64,000 nucleotides of DNA. It comes from Sulfobacillus thermosulfidooxidans DSM 9293. GTDB taxonomy: Bacteria > Bacillota > Sulfobacillia > Sulfobacillales > Sulfobacillaceae. The notes under the pieces were generated by a model. That model was not told where the DNA came from, made no database searches, and saw only the letters and a program-made list of their open reading frames with translations. Location of the stretch: NCBI RefSeq assembly GCF_900176145.1, contig NZ_FWWY01000001.1:563517-627516 (forward strand), given 5' to 3'. Position 1 is the first letter of the stretch; each line of letters starts with the position of its first letter. The translations under genes were made by a program, and so were the position numbers. Positions 46,920-56,965 of the stretch are shown here, in pieces.

Positions 46920-47821
46920 GGTGCCGCCACCATCATCGCCCAGCCTTCTCGTTCTACCATCTTGGTAATGCGTCCACCATAAGATTCCACAACCCGGACA
47001 ATCTCCTCACGTCTGTCCCACAAAATCCCCGATAATATCGCTTGACTTCCTTTGTGCAAGTGCTGAATCAATGACGGCCATTCGGGAATGATAATATCCG
47101 CGATCAAATTGCATAATGCCAGGTCAAACACCTTATCTGGGGGTACATCCTTCAAGGTCCCTAAAAGCGTATGGATTTTCAAATGATTGAGGGCAATATT
47201 TGACTCCAAAGCCCGAAACGCCACCGGATCGGGTTCCACAGCCCAAGTTTCATGGGCCTGCATTCTTGCGGCTAATATGGCGAGAATGCCAGATCCCGCT
47301 CCTAAATCTAAAACTCGCAAGCTATGAGGATTGATCTCGATAATTTCGTTTAAGCACATAAAGGTGGTCGGATGTGTTCCGGTGCCAAACGCCATCGCCG
47401 GATCCAAAATAATCTGGTGGTCCTCATCAATGCCGTCCACATCTTGCCAGGCCGGGACGACGACGTAGTGATCCTTTAAATAAATCGGGTGATAATATTG
47501 TTTCCAATTGTTAGCCCAGTCTTCTGTACGGATCCGGTCCATTGTTATAGTCCAGCCGTGCTCATTAGCCAAACGTTCCAATTCCGCCCGAATCTTGCCA
47601 AATCCCGGCTCATCAGGAAAATAGCCGCGAACAAACGGTTTTCCGGGAATTAAGGGAATATCCGTAAAAGGAGCTTGCACGGGTTGACCATCTTCCCATT
47701 CAATCCCACTAAGGCCAAAATCTAACAACACCTGGGCAGCCATTTCCACATCATCAGGGGACACAAAACAGGTTACCGCCATATAATCAGGAGAAGAGGA
47801 TGAATTACCGACCCAGGGCAT
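46916..47821 (-). CDS. prmA: Ribosomal protein L11 methyltransferase
   Basis: The 301-residue protein has the SAM motif [25 protein letters not shown] and the NLIADII motif of PrmA. The ATG follows AAGAAGGTG and overlaps the dnaJ end by 17 nt. It trimethylates L11. Confidence 0.94.
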   Translation of the reverse strand: MPWVGNSSSSPDYMAVTCFVSPDDVEMAAQVLLDFGLSGIEWEDGQPVQAPFTDIPLIPGKPFVRGYFPDEPGFGKIRAELERLANEHGWTITMDRIRTEDWANNWKQYYHPIYLKDHYVVVPAWQDVDGIDEDHQIILDPAMAFGTGTHPTTFMCLNEIIEINPHSLRVLDLGAGSGILAILAARMQAHETWAVEPDPVAFRALESNIALNHLKIHTLLGTLKDVPPDKVFDLALCNLIADIIIPEWPSLIQHLHKGSQAILSGILWDRREEIVRVVESYGGRITKMVEREGWAMMVAAP

Positions 47822-48923
47822 CTTTCACCTTCTTGAATATGCTCTTGTCTTCGTGCGCAACATCTTCTTTGCGCATTTCAGCCCACATATGCAACAATTC
47901 CCGTTCTTTATGGGTCAAAGATGTCGGCACCATGACTTTAACTTTGACATTCAACGAACCGCGAATACTGGCATTCCCCAATCTTGGCAATCCTTGCCGC
48001 GACAGCTTAAAGACGGTGCCGGTTTGGGTGCCACCCGGAATATGCAAGGTTTCTTCCCCATTCAACGTCTTAATTTTCAGATCCGCGCCTAACGCTGCTT
48101 GCGCAAAAGTAATGGGTTCTTCCACCCAAATGTCATCGCCATCACGGGTGAATCGCTCATGTTCTTTCACGTGCACAAACACAATTAAATCTCCCGGCGG
48201 CCCTCCATGCTGTCCAGCCCCACCTTCACCAGCCACCCGAAGCCGTGTGCCTTCATCGACACCTGCAGGAATGGTAACACTTAAACTTTTTTCAGCACGA
48301 ACTTGACCGCGACCGTGACATTCTTTACACGGCACCGGAATGATGCGTCCACTGCCATGACATTTTGGACAAGTTTCCACCTGCCGAATCCGTCCTAAGA
48401 AACTTTCTCGAATCCGTTCGACTTGACCATTACCATGACAAGTTGGACACATTTCGAGCCGTGTCCCCGGTTCCGCCTGATTGCCGTGACATCTCGGGCA
48501 GATTTCATCCCGTGTCACCCGAATCGTCTGCGTACTCCCGGTGAGCACTTCTTCTAAGGTTAAGGTCAAATCGTAGCGCAAATCAGGACCTTTAATAGGA
48601 CCGCTGCGGCGTCCTTGCGAAGACCCATTGCCGAAGAAAATATCGAAAATGTCACCAAACCCGCCAAAGCCAAAATCTTGGCCAAAGGGGTTTCCCATCT
48701 GTGGGCCATCGGCGCCAAATTGATCATAACGTGCACGTTTTTCGGGGTCCTGTAGCACTTGATACGCTTCATTGATTTCTTTAAATCGCTCTTCCGCCGT
48801 CTTATCTCCAGGATTGGCATCGGGGTGATACTTGGCGGCAAGGCGTCTAAAGGCACGCTTGATTTCGTCAGGACTCGCATTGCGGCTGACACCCAACACT
48901 TCATAATAATCGCGCTTTGCCAT
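47805..48923 (-). CDS. dnaJ: Chaperone protein DnaJ
   Basis: This 372-residue type I J-protein has a J domain with the HPD motif ([10 protein letters not shown]), a Gly/Phe region ([18 protein letters not shown]), four CxxCxGxG-type zinc motifs between about 145 and 205, and a C-terminal substrate domain. It should stimulate DnaK, but dnaK is not next to it. Confidence 0.96.
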   Translation of the reverse strand: MAKRDYYEVLGVSRNASPDEIKRAFRRLAAKYHPDANPGDKTAEERFKEINEAYQVLQDPEKRARYDQFGADGPQMGNPFGQDFGFGGFGDIFDIFFGNGSSQGRRSGPIKGPDLRYDLTLTLEEVLTGSTQTIRVTRDEICPRCHGNQAEPGTRLEMCPTCHGNGQVERIRESFLGRIRQVETCPKCHGSGRIIPVPCKECHGRGQVRAEKSLSVTIPAGVDEGTRLRVAGEGGAGQHGGPPGDLIVFVHVKEHERFTRDGDDIWVEEPITFAQAALGADLKIKTLNGEETLHIPGGTQTGTVFKLSRQGLPRLGNASIRGSLNVKVKVMVPTSLTHKERELLHMWAEMRKEDVAHEDKSIFKKVKDALGR

Positions 48924-48970
48924 TCGCTAAATTCCCTCCTCTTCTCTGCCTCAATGCCAGTCGCAAGACT

Positions 48971-49606
48971 TCATGACGCCGAATCCGTTTGCGATTTTTG
49001 GGCTTCTGGCGTGCCCTGCCCCGTGGAAACTTTGACCAAGCTCGCACGCAAGACACGGTCTTTCCATTGAAATCCCTTTAATAATTCCTCGATAATGGTC
49101 CCTTCAGGCTCATCGCTGTCAACCCGTTGGACGGCTTCATGCACTCTGGGATCAAAGATGGTTCCCACTGTGGGAATCGGGGTCACCCCAAATTTGGTCA
49201 AGACATCGTTGAAGCCTTTCAGAGTCATTTCGACTCCCATGCGCCACGCTTTGGCTTCATCAGTGTCCGGCATGTATTTCAACGCCCGCTCTAAGTTGTC
49301 GTAGACGGGCAAGAAATCTCCCAAGATCGCGCCCGTTACATATCCGCGGAGCTCTTCCCGTTCTCGGTCTACCCGGCGCCTGTAGTTATCAAAATCTGCT
49401 TGAAGGCGCACTAACTGATCATAACGGTCCTGCGCTACCTGCTGCCAATTGGTTTCAGTGTCATTCGCAGCGGCTTCTTGGTCTTCCGCCTCACCTTGAG
49501 AATCCACCTGTTCTTGATTTTCATCAACGAGTCCTTCGGTGTCTTGTTGTTCTTCATCATATGGTTCCCTATCTGTTTGCGCTTTCTTGTCGCGCTCGTC
49601 CGCCAT
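48971..49606 (-). CDS. grpE: Nucleotide exchange factor GrpE
   Basis: The 211-residue protein has a long acidic coiled-coil N-terminus (EEQQDTEGLVDENQEQVDS), then LQADFDNYRRRVDREREEL and the C-terminal VGTIFDPRVHEAVQRVDSDE beta-wing signature. It releases ADP from DnaK. It is followed after only 47 nt by dnaJ. Confidence 0.95.
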   Translation of the reverse strand: MADERDKKAQTDREPYDEEQQDTEGLVDENQEQVDSQGEAEDQEAAANDTETNWQQVAQDRYDQLVRLQADFDNYRRRVDREREELRGYVTGAILGDFLPVYDNLERALKYMPDTDEAKAWRMGVEMTLKGFNDVLTKFGVTPIPTVGTIFDPRVHEAVQRVDSDEPEGTIIEELLKGFQWKDRVLRASLVKVSTGQGTPEAQKSQTDSAS

Positions 49607-49695
49607 TAAAAAATCCTCCCCATTTGACTAAGCTCTTGTTGAGATTTCCATCTCATCTTAGCATTCCTTATTTTTAATACCGCGGTGGCTTTTCA

Positions 49696-50709
49696 TTACG
49701 CCCACTTGAGCGCTTGAGACAGTTCGTCCGAAACCACTTCCAAAACCGTCATCACATAAGCATATTGCATCCGTCTAGGCCCGACAACCATCACGCGTCC
49801 CACCACGGTCTGTCCTACCCGGTAGGACGCGGTGACCACACTACAATCTTGTATATCTTCAATGGACGTCTCCGAACCAATCAATGCCATAACCCCGTCG
49901 GCAGGATGCGAATGGACAATTTGTTCGACAGCTTTATCTTGCTCCAAAAACCCTAAGACTCTGCGTACTTTGTTGATATCATTAAATTCCGGATAATTGA
50001 GGATGGTTAAGGGACCCGCCACGGTCATCCGCTCATCATCGGATCCCTCCGTTAAGAACCATCCCAGTACGGTTTGCCATAAGGCAGCATGTTCGAAGAG
50101 GCTCGTCGATAACGGATCTAATATATAATTTTGCAAATCGCGCATCGAAACCCCGGCAAATTGGCGCGAGAAATCTTGAGCGAGGGCATTTAACTGGGCC
50201 AAACTCAGCTCTTTGGGAATCGACACAGTCTTATTTTGTGTAAATCCATCCGCTGTGCGAATAATTAATAGGGCACTATCTTCTCCCACCCCCACAAAAT
50301 GCAACGCGGAAAAAATTCCTTGTTCCCACGATGGAGCCAGGACAATAGAAGGATACCCCGTAATATCACTGACTAACTTGGCGGTCTGGTGAATAAACCA
50401 CTCCAGTTCTCGCACACGTGACTGGTACGTGGACCGGATGCGCTCCAGCAATTCATGGCCAATTGGCGCTTTGGACATTAACTCATCGACATAAAAACGG
50501 TAACCCTTATCCGAGGGTACTCGGCCAGCCGATGTATGCGGCTGTTCCAGAAAACCCCATTCTTCCAAATCCGCCATTTCATTGCGGATGGTCGCCGGAC
50601 TAATGCCCAAATTATATTTTTTTGCTAAAGTGCGTGAACCCACAGGCTCTGCCGAATTAATGTAGTCTTCCGTCAAAGCTTGCAAAATGGTTCGTTTCCG
50701 TGTATCCAC
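49696..50709 (-). CDS. hrcA: Heat-inducible transcription repressor HrcA
   Basis: The 337-residue repressor has the N-terminal winged helix (ILQALTEDYINSAEPVGSRTLAKKY) and GFLEQPHTSAGRVPSDKGYRFYVD. It binds CIRCE with help from GroEL. The start is GTG 8 nt after AGGAGG; an earlier GTG overlaps that site. It controls itself through the CIRCE element directly upstream. Confidence 0.95.
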   Translation of the reverse strand: MDTRKRTILQALTEDYINSAEPVGSRTLAKKYNLGISPATIRNEMADLEEWGFLEQPHTSAGRVPSDKGYRFYVDELMSKAPIGHELLERIRSTYQSRVRELEWFIHQTAKLVSDITGYPSIVLAPSWEQGIFSALHFVGVGEDSALLIIRTADGFTQNKTVSIPKELSLAQLNALAQDFSRQFAGVSMRDLQNYILDPLSTSLFEHAALWQTVLGWFLTEGSDDERMTVAGPLTILNYPEFNDINKVRRVLGFLEQDKAVEQIVHSHPADGVMALIGSETSIEDIQDCSVVTASYRVGQTVVGRVMVVGPRRMQYAYVMTVLEVVSDELSQALKWA

Positions 50710-50730
50710 CCCAGTCACCTCCTGCCCGTG

Positions 50731-50757
50731 TTAGCACTCTCATATGCCGAGTGCTAA
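50731..50757 (-). promoter_or_regulatory. CIRCE operator of the hrcA operon
   Basis: The perfect consensus inverted repeat TTAGCACTC-N9-GAGTGCTAA lies between the promoter and the hrcA start. It is the HrcA binding site. Confidence 0.97.
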
Positions 50758-50772
50758 TATACCCTATTAGGT

Positions 50773-50802
50773 AAAATAGCCTGGGATTCACATCACTGTC
50801 AA
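50773..50802 (-). promoter_or_regulatory. hrcA promoter overlapping hemW stop
   Basis: On the minus strand TTGACA (6/6), 18 nt, TATTTT. The -35 overlaps the last codons of hemW and the start falls just before CIRCE. Confidence 0.6.
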
Positions 50803-51968
50803 GCATATTGGTCAGTTCCGACAAATTCCCGAAACACATAGTTGGCCATATCCCGGCCGCGTGAAGTCAGCCGAATCCGGTCCTTGTCCCGCTCAATAAG
50901 ACCTTGATTATGCAGGCGACGAAATATAGAACCCAAGAGTCCTTCGGGATTTACCCCAAATTTATGATGGAATCGCGTACGGGAGAATCCTCCCTCTTCT
51001 CGCAAGCCTAACCACACATATTCCCGCATTTCCTCTTGGCGATCCAACCATTCCTCTCCTGCCTTAACGTTTTCACCGGCCTCTATCGCTTCCATATAGC
51101 GTCTAATGCCGCGAATATTCCACCACCGACGTCCATGCCAATATCCGTGGGCCCCAGCGCCTAAAGCTAAATAAGGATTCATGGTCCAATATAGACGGTT
51201 ATGCCGCGAATGTTTTCCCGGAAGACAATAGTTCGATATTTCATAAGGCATAAAACCTGCCCGTAATAACGTCATGCGCCCAATATCGGCCATATCGGCA
51301 GTCAAATCGGTAGCGGGTAAGGACAAGAGGCCCCTTTTCAATTGGGTGGCTAAAGGAGTGCCTTCCTCAATTTGTAATTGATATAAGGATAAGTGATCAG
51401 GTTTTAGGGCCAACACGGCTTCCAGAGATTCTTGCCATTCGGCTAAGCTCTGTTGCGGCAACCCATAAATTAAATCACAATTGACATTTTCAAATCCCGC
51501 CTCACGAGCAGATTCCATGGCAATCCTAGCGTCTTGGGCGGTATGAATCCGGTTAAGTTGTTGCAGGTGATGATTTTGCCATGCCTGCACACCTAATGAC
51601 AGGCGATTAACGCCTGCCATACGGTACTGACGTAATCGTTTGACATTAACAGTTCCGGGATTCGCCTCCATCGTAATCTCTATGGATTGCCCGGTATGCG
51701 GTAGCCGCTTGGCCACGGCCTCAAGGATGCTGGCAACCTGGGCTGGTTCCAACAACGACGGAGTGCCTCCGCCTAAAAAGATGGAGACCAGATTTCCAGC
51801 AGGTATTTCTATTTGCTGATCCCACTCTTTTATTAAGGCACTGACATACCGCCGGTAATCGTCTTCACCCATTCCCGTAATGGTATTAAAGTCGCAATAG
51901 GTACAACGCGCCTGGCAAAACGGAATGTGAATATATAGCCCCCAATCCGATAAGGCCGGATCCATCAT
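50799..51968 (-). CDS. hemW: Radical SAM haem chaperone HemW
   Basis: The 389-residue protein has [12 protein letters not shown] (Cys-x3-Cys-x2-Cys), [13 protein letters not shown] and [10 protein letters not shown]. HemW resembles oxygen-independent coproporphyrinogen oxidase but acts in haem delivery in studied cases. The ATG overlaps the lepA stop. Order lepA-hemW-hrcA is standard in Firmicutes. Confidence 0.93.
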   Translation of the reverse strand: MMDPALSDWGLYIHIPFCQARCTYCDFNTITGMGEDDYRRYVSALIKEWDQQIEIPAGNLVSIFLGGGTPSLLEPAQVASILEAVAKRLPHTGQSIEITMEANPGTVNVKRLRQYRMAGVNRLSLGVQAWQNHHLQQLNRIHTAQDARIAMESAREAGFENVNCDLIYGLPQQSLAEWQESLEAVLALKPDHLSLYQLQIEEGTPLATQLKRGLLSLPATDLTADMADIGRMTLLRAGFMPYEISNYCLPGKHSRHNRLYWTMNPYLALGAGAHGYWHGRRWWNIRGIRRYMEAIEAGENVKAGEEWLDRQEEMREYVWLGLREEGGFSRTRFHHKFGVNPEGLLGSIFRRLHNQGLIERDKDRIRLTSRGRDMANYVFREFVGTDQYA

Positions 51969-53764
51969 TTATTATCATCCACTCGTAAAATGGCCATAAA
52001 GGCTTCCTGGGGAATTTCCACATTGCCCACGGCTTTCATCCGTTTTTTTCCTTCTTTCTGTTTCTCGAGAAGCTTTCGTTTACGGGTAATGTCACCCCCA
52101 TAACATTTGGCCAAAACATCCTTGCGCATCGCCTTGACCGTTTCCCGGGCAATAACCCGTCCCCCAATTGCTGCTTGCAGTGGTACTTCAAACAACTGAC
52201 GGGGAATCAGATCGCGTAGTTTCTCCACCAGTGTTCGTCCCCGGTAATAAGCCTTGTCCCGGTGCACAATCATGGAAAAAGCATCCACGACTTCCCCATT
52301 GATGAGGATGTCAAGACGCACCAGATCCGAGGGAGCAAAGCCGCTCCACTGGTAATCAAAAGAGGCATACCCCCGGGTTCGGGATTTTAATTGGTCAAAG
52401 AAATCGAACATAATTTCTCCCAAGGGGAGAGAATAGGACAACATGGCTCGCTGGCTATCAATATAGGAAAGATCTTTATAAATGCCACGGCGTTCCTGTG
52501 CCAGTTCCATGACCGCCCCAATATATTCACTGGGAGTAATAATACTGGCACTCACCATCGGCTCCCGAATTTCCTCAATATCGCCCGCTGGCGGCATGAG
52601 TGCTGGATTGTCGACCCGAATTTCTTCTCCTGTAACGAGCCGCACTTGATAGACCACGTTAGGCGCGGTGGTAATCAAGGACAAATTGTACTCACGTTCC
52701 AACCGTTCTTGAATGACGTCTAAGTGTAATAGACCAAGAAATCCCGCCCGAAATCCAAAGCCTAGGGCAGCAGAGGTTTCTGGTTCAAATGTTAACGAGG
52801 CATCATTGAGTTGCAATTTTTCTAAGGCTTCTCTAAGCCGCCCGTAATCACTGGTGTCAACGGGGTATAAGCCGGAAAATACCATCGGTTGCGCGGGGCG
52901 ATAGCCCGGTAATGCTTCTTTGGCCGGATGGTCGGCGAGGGTGACGGTATCCCCGACACGGGTATCTTGGACCGTTTTAATGGATGCCGCAAAAAACCCC
53001 ACCTCTCCGGTCGACAGGGACGAAACCGTCGTAGGATGAGGACGAAATACACCGATTTCCGTCACTTCAAAGGATGCCCCGGTCGCCATAAATTGGATCT
53101 TATCTCCCACATGAAGGGATCCATCAACAACCCGAATATATACCAAGACGCCTTTATAACTGTCAAAGCGAGAATCAAAAATTAGAGCTCTTAATGGGGC
53201 CTCTGGGTTGCCAACAGGAGGCGGAATGCGGGAGACAATAGCTGCCAGCGTCTCATCGATACCGATGCCTTGTTTAGCCGAAACCAAAATGGCTTCGGTC
53301 CCGTCTAAACCGATTTCAATTAATTCTTCTTGGACACGCTCGGGATTGGCGTTAGGCAAATCAATTTTATTGATGATCGGGATAACGGTCAGATCATGTT
53401 CTAAGGCCAAATACAAATTCGCTAATGTTTGGGCTTCAACGCCTTGTGCCGCGTCAATCACTAATAAAGCGCCTTCACAAGCTTGCAACGCTCGTGAGAC
53501 TTCATAGGTAAAATCAACATGGCCCGGGGTATCAATTAAATTGAGTTCGTAACGCTGCCCTTGATATTCATATTCCAAACGCACCGCTTGCGCTTTAATG
53601 GTAATCCCGCGCTCGCGTTCTAGATCCATCGAATCCAACACTTGGGGAGCCATCTCACGCGCCGTTAATGTTCCGGTTCGTTCAATGAGACGGTCCGCCA
53701 AAGTACTTTTGCCATGATCAATATGGGCGATAATTGAGAAGTTCCGAATTTCCGATTGGTTCAC
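51965..53764 (-). CDS. lepA: Elongation factor 4
   Basis: The 599-residue translational GTPase has G1 [30 protein letters not shown]3 DTPGHVDF and NKIDLP, and the LepA C-terminal domain ending in [20 protein letters not shown]. It remodels stalled or mistranslocated ribosomes. The start is GTG ([11 protein letters not shown]) 5 nt after CTGGAGGG. Confidence 0.96.
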   Translation of the reverse strand: MNQSEIRNFSIIAHIDHGKSTLADRLIERTGTLTAREMAPQVLDSMDLERERGITIKAQAVRLEYEYQGQRYELNLIDTPGHVDFTYEVSRALQACEGALLVIDAAQGVEAQTLANLYLALEHDLTVIPIINKIDLPNANPERVQEELIEIGLDGTEAILVSAKQGIGIDETLAAIVSRIPPPVGNPEAPLRALIFDSRFDSYKGVLVYIRVVDGSLHVGDKIQFMATGASFEVTEIGVFRPHPTTVSSLSTGEVGFFAASIKTVQDTRVGDTVTLADHPAKEALPGYRPAQPMVFSGLYPVDTSDYGRLREALEKLQLNDASLTFEPETSAALGFGFRAGFLGLLHLDVIQERLEREYNLSLITTAPNVVYQVRLVTGEEIRVDNPALMPPAGDIEEIREPMVSASIITPSEYIGAVMELAQERRGIYKDLSYIDSQRAMLSYSLPLGEIMFDFFDQLKSRTRGYASFDYQWSGFAPSDLVRLDILINGEVVDAFSMIVHRDKAYYRGRTLVEKLRDLIPRQLFEVPLQAAIGGRVIARETVKAMRKDVLAKCYGGDITRKRKLLEKQKEGKKRMKAVGNVEIPQEAFMAILRVDDNK

Positions 53765-53904
53765 GTTTGCCCTCCAGCATCCCAATTCCTATCTTACCTA
53801 TTTTACTGGTTTGCTGTATCAATGAAAAGAAAGGCAAGACCGATGGTCCCACTCACCTATCAGGGGATCCATCGGCCAGCTCCTCGTGTTGTGTGTCTTT
53901 TTAA

Positions 53905-54303
53905 TTAGGCGACAGGCAAGAATTTGACACTTTGTGGTTCCATCTGCCCATTATGATATCCATCATTACGTTCAGGGTGTGCTTTCATTAATCGGACACT
54001 AAAGGTACCATTGTCGTCACTGTCAAAGTCCCCTAAATTGGCCCAATGCGCGCTGGGCGTCTCCCTTACGCTGACATAGGTATTGTGATTGGCATGAAAG
54101 ACATCATATTGCGCAGTACCATTGCCTGGCGGAACTAAAACTTCCACATCATATTTTGAAGCCGCTCCAATTTCCGGATTTAAAAATGATTGGTCATAAC
54201 GCCTGGCTAATCCGCGCACGCGAACAGCATCGGTGAGAAAAAATGAGCCCACAATCACCACAAGTCCGCCTGCTACCCATAAAACCTTAGCGGCTTTCGT
54301 CAT
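53905..54303 (-). CDS. Membrane-anchored extracytoplasmic protein, unknown
   Basis: The 132-residue protein has a basic start and one hydrophobic helix (VLWVAGGLVVIVGSFFLTDAV, trimmed at its ends), with no cleavable motif evident, then a soluble beta-rich domain of about 100 residues with many Asn, Asp and His (HANHNTYVSVRE, FDSDDNGTFSVRL). The ribosome site GGAGGG precedes ATG. It diverges from the NicO-like gene across a regulatory-looking gap. I do not recognise the family. Confidence 0.6.
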   Translation of the reverse strand: MTKAAKVLWVAGGLVVIVGSFFLTDAVRVRGLARRYDQSFLNPEIGAASKYDVEVLVPPGNGTAQYDVFHANHNTYVSVRETPSAHWANLGDFDSDDNGTFSVRLMKAHPERNDGYHNGQMEPQSVKFLPVA

Positions 54304-54371
54304 AAATTACCCTCCTTTATTTAGTATTAGTTCATTATAATCGTCTCGTTACAAACTTCGGCAATCACTCA

Positions 54372-54399
54372 CTTGAACCAATCGTGTCATAGGTTCAAG
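54372..54399. promoter_or_regulatory. Inverted repeat in divergent regulatory region
   Basis: CTTGAACC-N12-GGTTCAAG has perfect 8-bp arms and lies between the two divergent genes, about 70 nt upstream of the 53905-54303 gene. It may be a regulator site; the regulator is unknown. Two copies of ATTTAACTG (54409-54417 and 54442-54450), 33 bp apart, follow it. Confidence 0.45.
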
Positions 54400-54450
54400 A
54401 TTAAATCCATTTAACTGCACACGAAAAATATTATCCGCAAAATTTAACTG

Positions 54451-54480
54451 TTGCAAAACTCAGCCGGGTCATCGTATAAT
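54451..54480 (+). promoter_or_regulatory. Promoter of NicO-like transporter
   Basis: TTGCAA, 18 nt, TATAAT (6/6) sits 40 nt before the start codon and directly ahead of the palindrome at 54483. Confidence 0.65.
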
Positions 54481-54482
54481 GC

Positions 54483-54503
54483 AAATGCAAATAATTTGCA
54501 TTT
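54483..54503 (+). promoter_or_regulatory. Fur-type palindromic operator
   Basis: AAATGCAAAT-A-ATTTGCATTT is a perfect 21-bp dyad whose core TGCAAAT-A-ATTTGCA has the 7-1-7 layout bound by Fur-family metalloregulators. It covers the predicted transcription start, so binding should repress the transporter. Confidence 0.65.
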
Positions 54504-54519
54504 AAAGAAGGGATAGGCC

Positions 54520-55404
54520 ATGATTAATCTCTGGAACCCTCATGCTATTGGACTCAGCATTGGCTTGATTCTGTTAACGGCCGTGTTACTCGGCATGATT
54601 CACGGAATTACACCCGATGAACATACCTGGCCTATTACGTTTAGTTATGCCATTGGCAGTTATAGCAGCCGTGGAGGAATGAAAGCGGGATTTTTGTTTT
54701 CACTTGCCTTCACATTTCAGCGGGCCATCGCTTCCGAATTAGCGTTTCTCGCTCTCGCCCGCTTTCTTTTTAACGGTTCCTGGGAGTATATCGTATACAG
54801 CATTGTCGGAATTGTTATGGTCGGCTCGGGAGCCTACATTTTAAAATGGAATCGTCATTTTCATTTCTTCCACTTTGCTGATCATTTGCCATCCCCTGAT
54901 TCCCAAGATCCGCGACCCATTCCCATGTACATGCCCTTGGTTCATGGCTTCATTGCCGGATGGGGGACAGGCGCTTTTGCGCTTATCGTCTACACCGTGC
55001 TAGCCCCGGCTATGCATCACTGGTACTTGGCATTTTTGCCCGGTTTATTCTTCGGATTAGGGACGATGCTTATGCAAATCCTTTTAGGCTCAATGGTCGG
55101 TTTGTGGATGGAAAAGCGTCACTTAAGTGAAGAAGATAAAAGCTATGTCGCCCGGAAAGTGAGTGGCCGTACCTTGTTATATGGCGGTTTGGCATTTGTT
55201 CTTGCTGGGTTTTTGGGGATCGTATTTCCCGTGATTGGAAGTTGGCAAATCACAACAGGAATTAAAGTGCATAATCTCGATCACTTAGGTATTGGCTTCG
55301 TTCTTGCTGTTATCGTTCTCTTCTCAGTGGCATGGATTTCATTCATTAAAAGCCTTCACGAAATCAGCCAATCAAAACTCCCGCCCTCCCGGGAAGTTGG
55401 ATAA
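54520..55404 (+). CDS. NicO/TauE-like membrane transporter
   Basis: The 294-residue protein has about seven hydrophobic helices. The first pair encloses GMIHGITPDEHTWPI, which resembles the 'HALxPDHW' metal-binding motif of NicO/RcnA nickel-cobalt transporters; a His-rich loop (HFHFFHFADH, 115-125) follows helix 4. The Fur-type palindrome at its promoter fits a role in metal-ion transport, but sulfite-exporter-like proteins share this architecture. The substrate is not known. Confidence 0.65.
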   Translation: MINLWNPHAIGLSIGLILLTAVLLGMIHGITPDEHTWPITFSYAIGSYSSRGGMKAGFLFSLAFTFQRAIASELAFLALARFLFNGSWEYIVYSIVGIVMVGSGAYILKWNRHFHFFHFADHLPSPDSQDPRPIPMYMPLVHGFIAGWGTGAFALIVYTVLAPAMHHWYLAFLPGLFFGLGTMLMQILLGSMVGLWMEKRHLSEEDKSYVARKVSGRTLLYGGLAFVLAGFLGIVFPVIGSWQITTGIKVHNLDHLGIGFVLAVIVLFSVAWISFIKSLHEISQSKLPPSREVG

Positions 55405-55486
55405 GCCAACCTCCCGGATCATCGCAACCTGTTGTTTAGGGATCGATAAGATTTCGTGGGGAGTTCTCTTGCTCTATTCATGATGG

Positions 55487-55915
55487 TTAAGTGGCAGTCG
55501 ACTGTTTTGTCGCCTTTTGCTGTACGCTCATGGCAAACATAAGATTCATAATCCCCATCAGCAAATTAAGTTCCATATCATGCGGTTCTTTGAAACCTAG
55601 CGTCAAAAAGAATACCGTGTTTAAGATAAATAAAATAAATGGAGGTATGCGTCCTCCGAGACCCAATACTAACAGTCCTCCACCAAAAATTTCAAGAACC
55701 CCGACCGCATAACCAAAAACCACGACATGAGGAAAAATATACGTGCGAATGATCGGCGCGAGCGGCGTCGTCGGCAGCGCTTGGGTTACGCGGGGAATCA
55801 ACCACACACTGGTGGGGGTATACATTTTAAAAATACCCCGCCACAGAAAATACAATCCGTCAACAATGCGTAAGACTGTTATCCAGCGCATGTCAACAAT
55901 CTGATAGCGATTCAT
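55487..55915 (-). CDS. DoxX-like membrane protein
   Basis: The 142-residue protein has four hydrophobic helices with the DoxX pattern: an early LRIVDGLYFLWRGIFKM, a central GYAVGVLEIFGGGLLVLG and NTVFFLTLGF. DoxX/DoxD relatives include a subunit of thiosulfate:quinone oxidoreductase in acidophiles and many proteins of unknown role. The second ATG is chosen because AAGGAGG is 7 nt away; the first is adjacent to it. Confidence 0.72.
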   Translation of the reverse strand: MNRYQIVDMRWITVLRIVDGLYFLWRGIFKMYTPTSVWLIPRVTQALPTTPLAPIIRTYIFPHVVVFGYAVGVLEIFGGGLLVLGLGGRIPPFILFILNTVFFLTLGFKEPHDMELNLLMGIMNLMFAMSVQQKATKQSTAT

Positions 55916-56088
55916 GCCCATGCCTCCTTGACATCCCTTGACTGCATCTTATCGCACTGTACGATCTATAGAGCACTTTTGCATAAAAATAGGCCAAACA
56001 GACTACGCATTTAGCGACTTTCGGCCCAAGACAGCTTTTACCTCGGCCGCCATACTAGGGCTATGTCTAACCAAAGGAGTGGATAGGT

Positions 56089-56841
56089 GTGATACGGGTG
56101 AATCCCGAATTGACCGATGAGCAACTTTTACGGCTCTTTGATAAGGGAACCCTGGGACAATGGACACCAGATGCCATCGATTGGGGGGATATGGAACGTA
56201 TTTCACCAGAACAGCGGCATGCCATTGCGCAAATCTTAACGCCTGTCTACCTTGGCGAACAAACGGCAATGTTTGGAGTGAGCGCCGTTCTCCCGGACAT
56301 GTTAGGCCATGGGCATCACGAAGAAGCCCTATATCTTAGCAGTATGGGTTTGGATGAGGCTCGGCATTTCCGCAATTTACACAAGCTCTACCGCATATTC
56401 CAAGAAGAGCCGGCATCGCGTCATCGCATTCCGGAAATGTTTCGGTATCACGCGCGTTTGCTCAGTCACAAAGATTCAACTGAGTGGATTTGGGGAATTT
56501 TAATCAGTGACCTGTTCGCCAAGCATTTTTATGGCGGACTCTATTCACGTTTCCCCGATACTCTAGTAGGTCGGTTAGCACGCCGCACTTTGCGAGATGA
56601 AGCTCGCCATCAAGCATTCTCGGAGCGTTATTTGGAAAAACGGCTACCCACCATGGATGAAGACAAGAAAGGGCAGTTGTTTATCTTGCGCGATGATTTG
56701 TTTCGAATCATGGAAGCCATTGGTGAACGGCTCAAAGACCCGATGCTGACCCTGGCTTGGGAACCGTCAACATTCTTAGAAGAACTGTTCGAAGACACCG
56801 AGCGTTGGGTCAACCGTCTTTACATAGCTCAACCGTCATAA
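56089..56841 (+). CDS. R2-like ferritin-fold di-iron protein
   Basis: The 250-residue helical protein has the full set of possible iron ligands: Glu57 (YLGEQTAMFG), Glu90-x2-His93 and Glu171-x2-His174, both in DEARH, and Asp141 (ISDLFAKHFYGG) where relatives usually have Glu. Related families are ribonucleotide reductase R2, R2-like ligand-binding oxidases and N-oxygenases; no catalytic tyrosine assignment is possible by eye. The start is GTG after AAAGGAG. It is a single gene ended by a terminator. Oxidase, hydroxylase or peroxide-handling roles are all possible. Confidence 0.65.
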   Translation: MIRVNPELTDEQLLRLFDKGTLGQWTPDAIDWGDMERISPEQRHAIAQILTPVYLGEQTAMFGVSAVLPDMLGHGHHEEALYLSSMGLDEARHFRNLHKLYRIFQEEPASRHRIPEMFRYHARLLSHKDSTEWIWGILISDLFAKHFYGGLYSRFPDTLVGRLARRTLRDEARHQAFSERYLEKRLPTMDEDKKGQLFILRDDLFRIMEAIGERLKDPMLTLAWEPSTFLEELFEDTERWVNRLYIAQPS

Positions 56842-56848
56842 GTCCCCC

Positions 56849-56878
56849 TTCCCGCCGCGTCCACGCGGTGGGAATTTT
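56849..56878 (+). terminator. Terminator after R2-like gene
   Basis: TTCCCGCCGCG pairs with CGCGGTGGGAA (one G-U) across a 4-nt loop, followed by TTTT, 7 nt after the stop codon. Confidence 0.8.
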
Positions 56879-56965
56879 GCTCTCTTTATGCGCATTTTCC
56901 AAGAATAAAAAATCCTTTGAGCACATGTGGTCCTCACTTAAAAGGTCCTCTAACGACCACCATGT

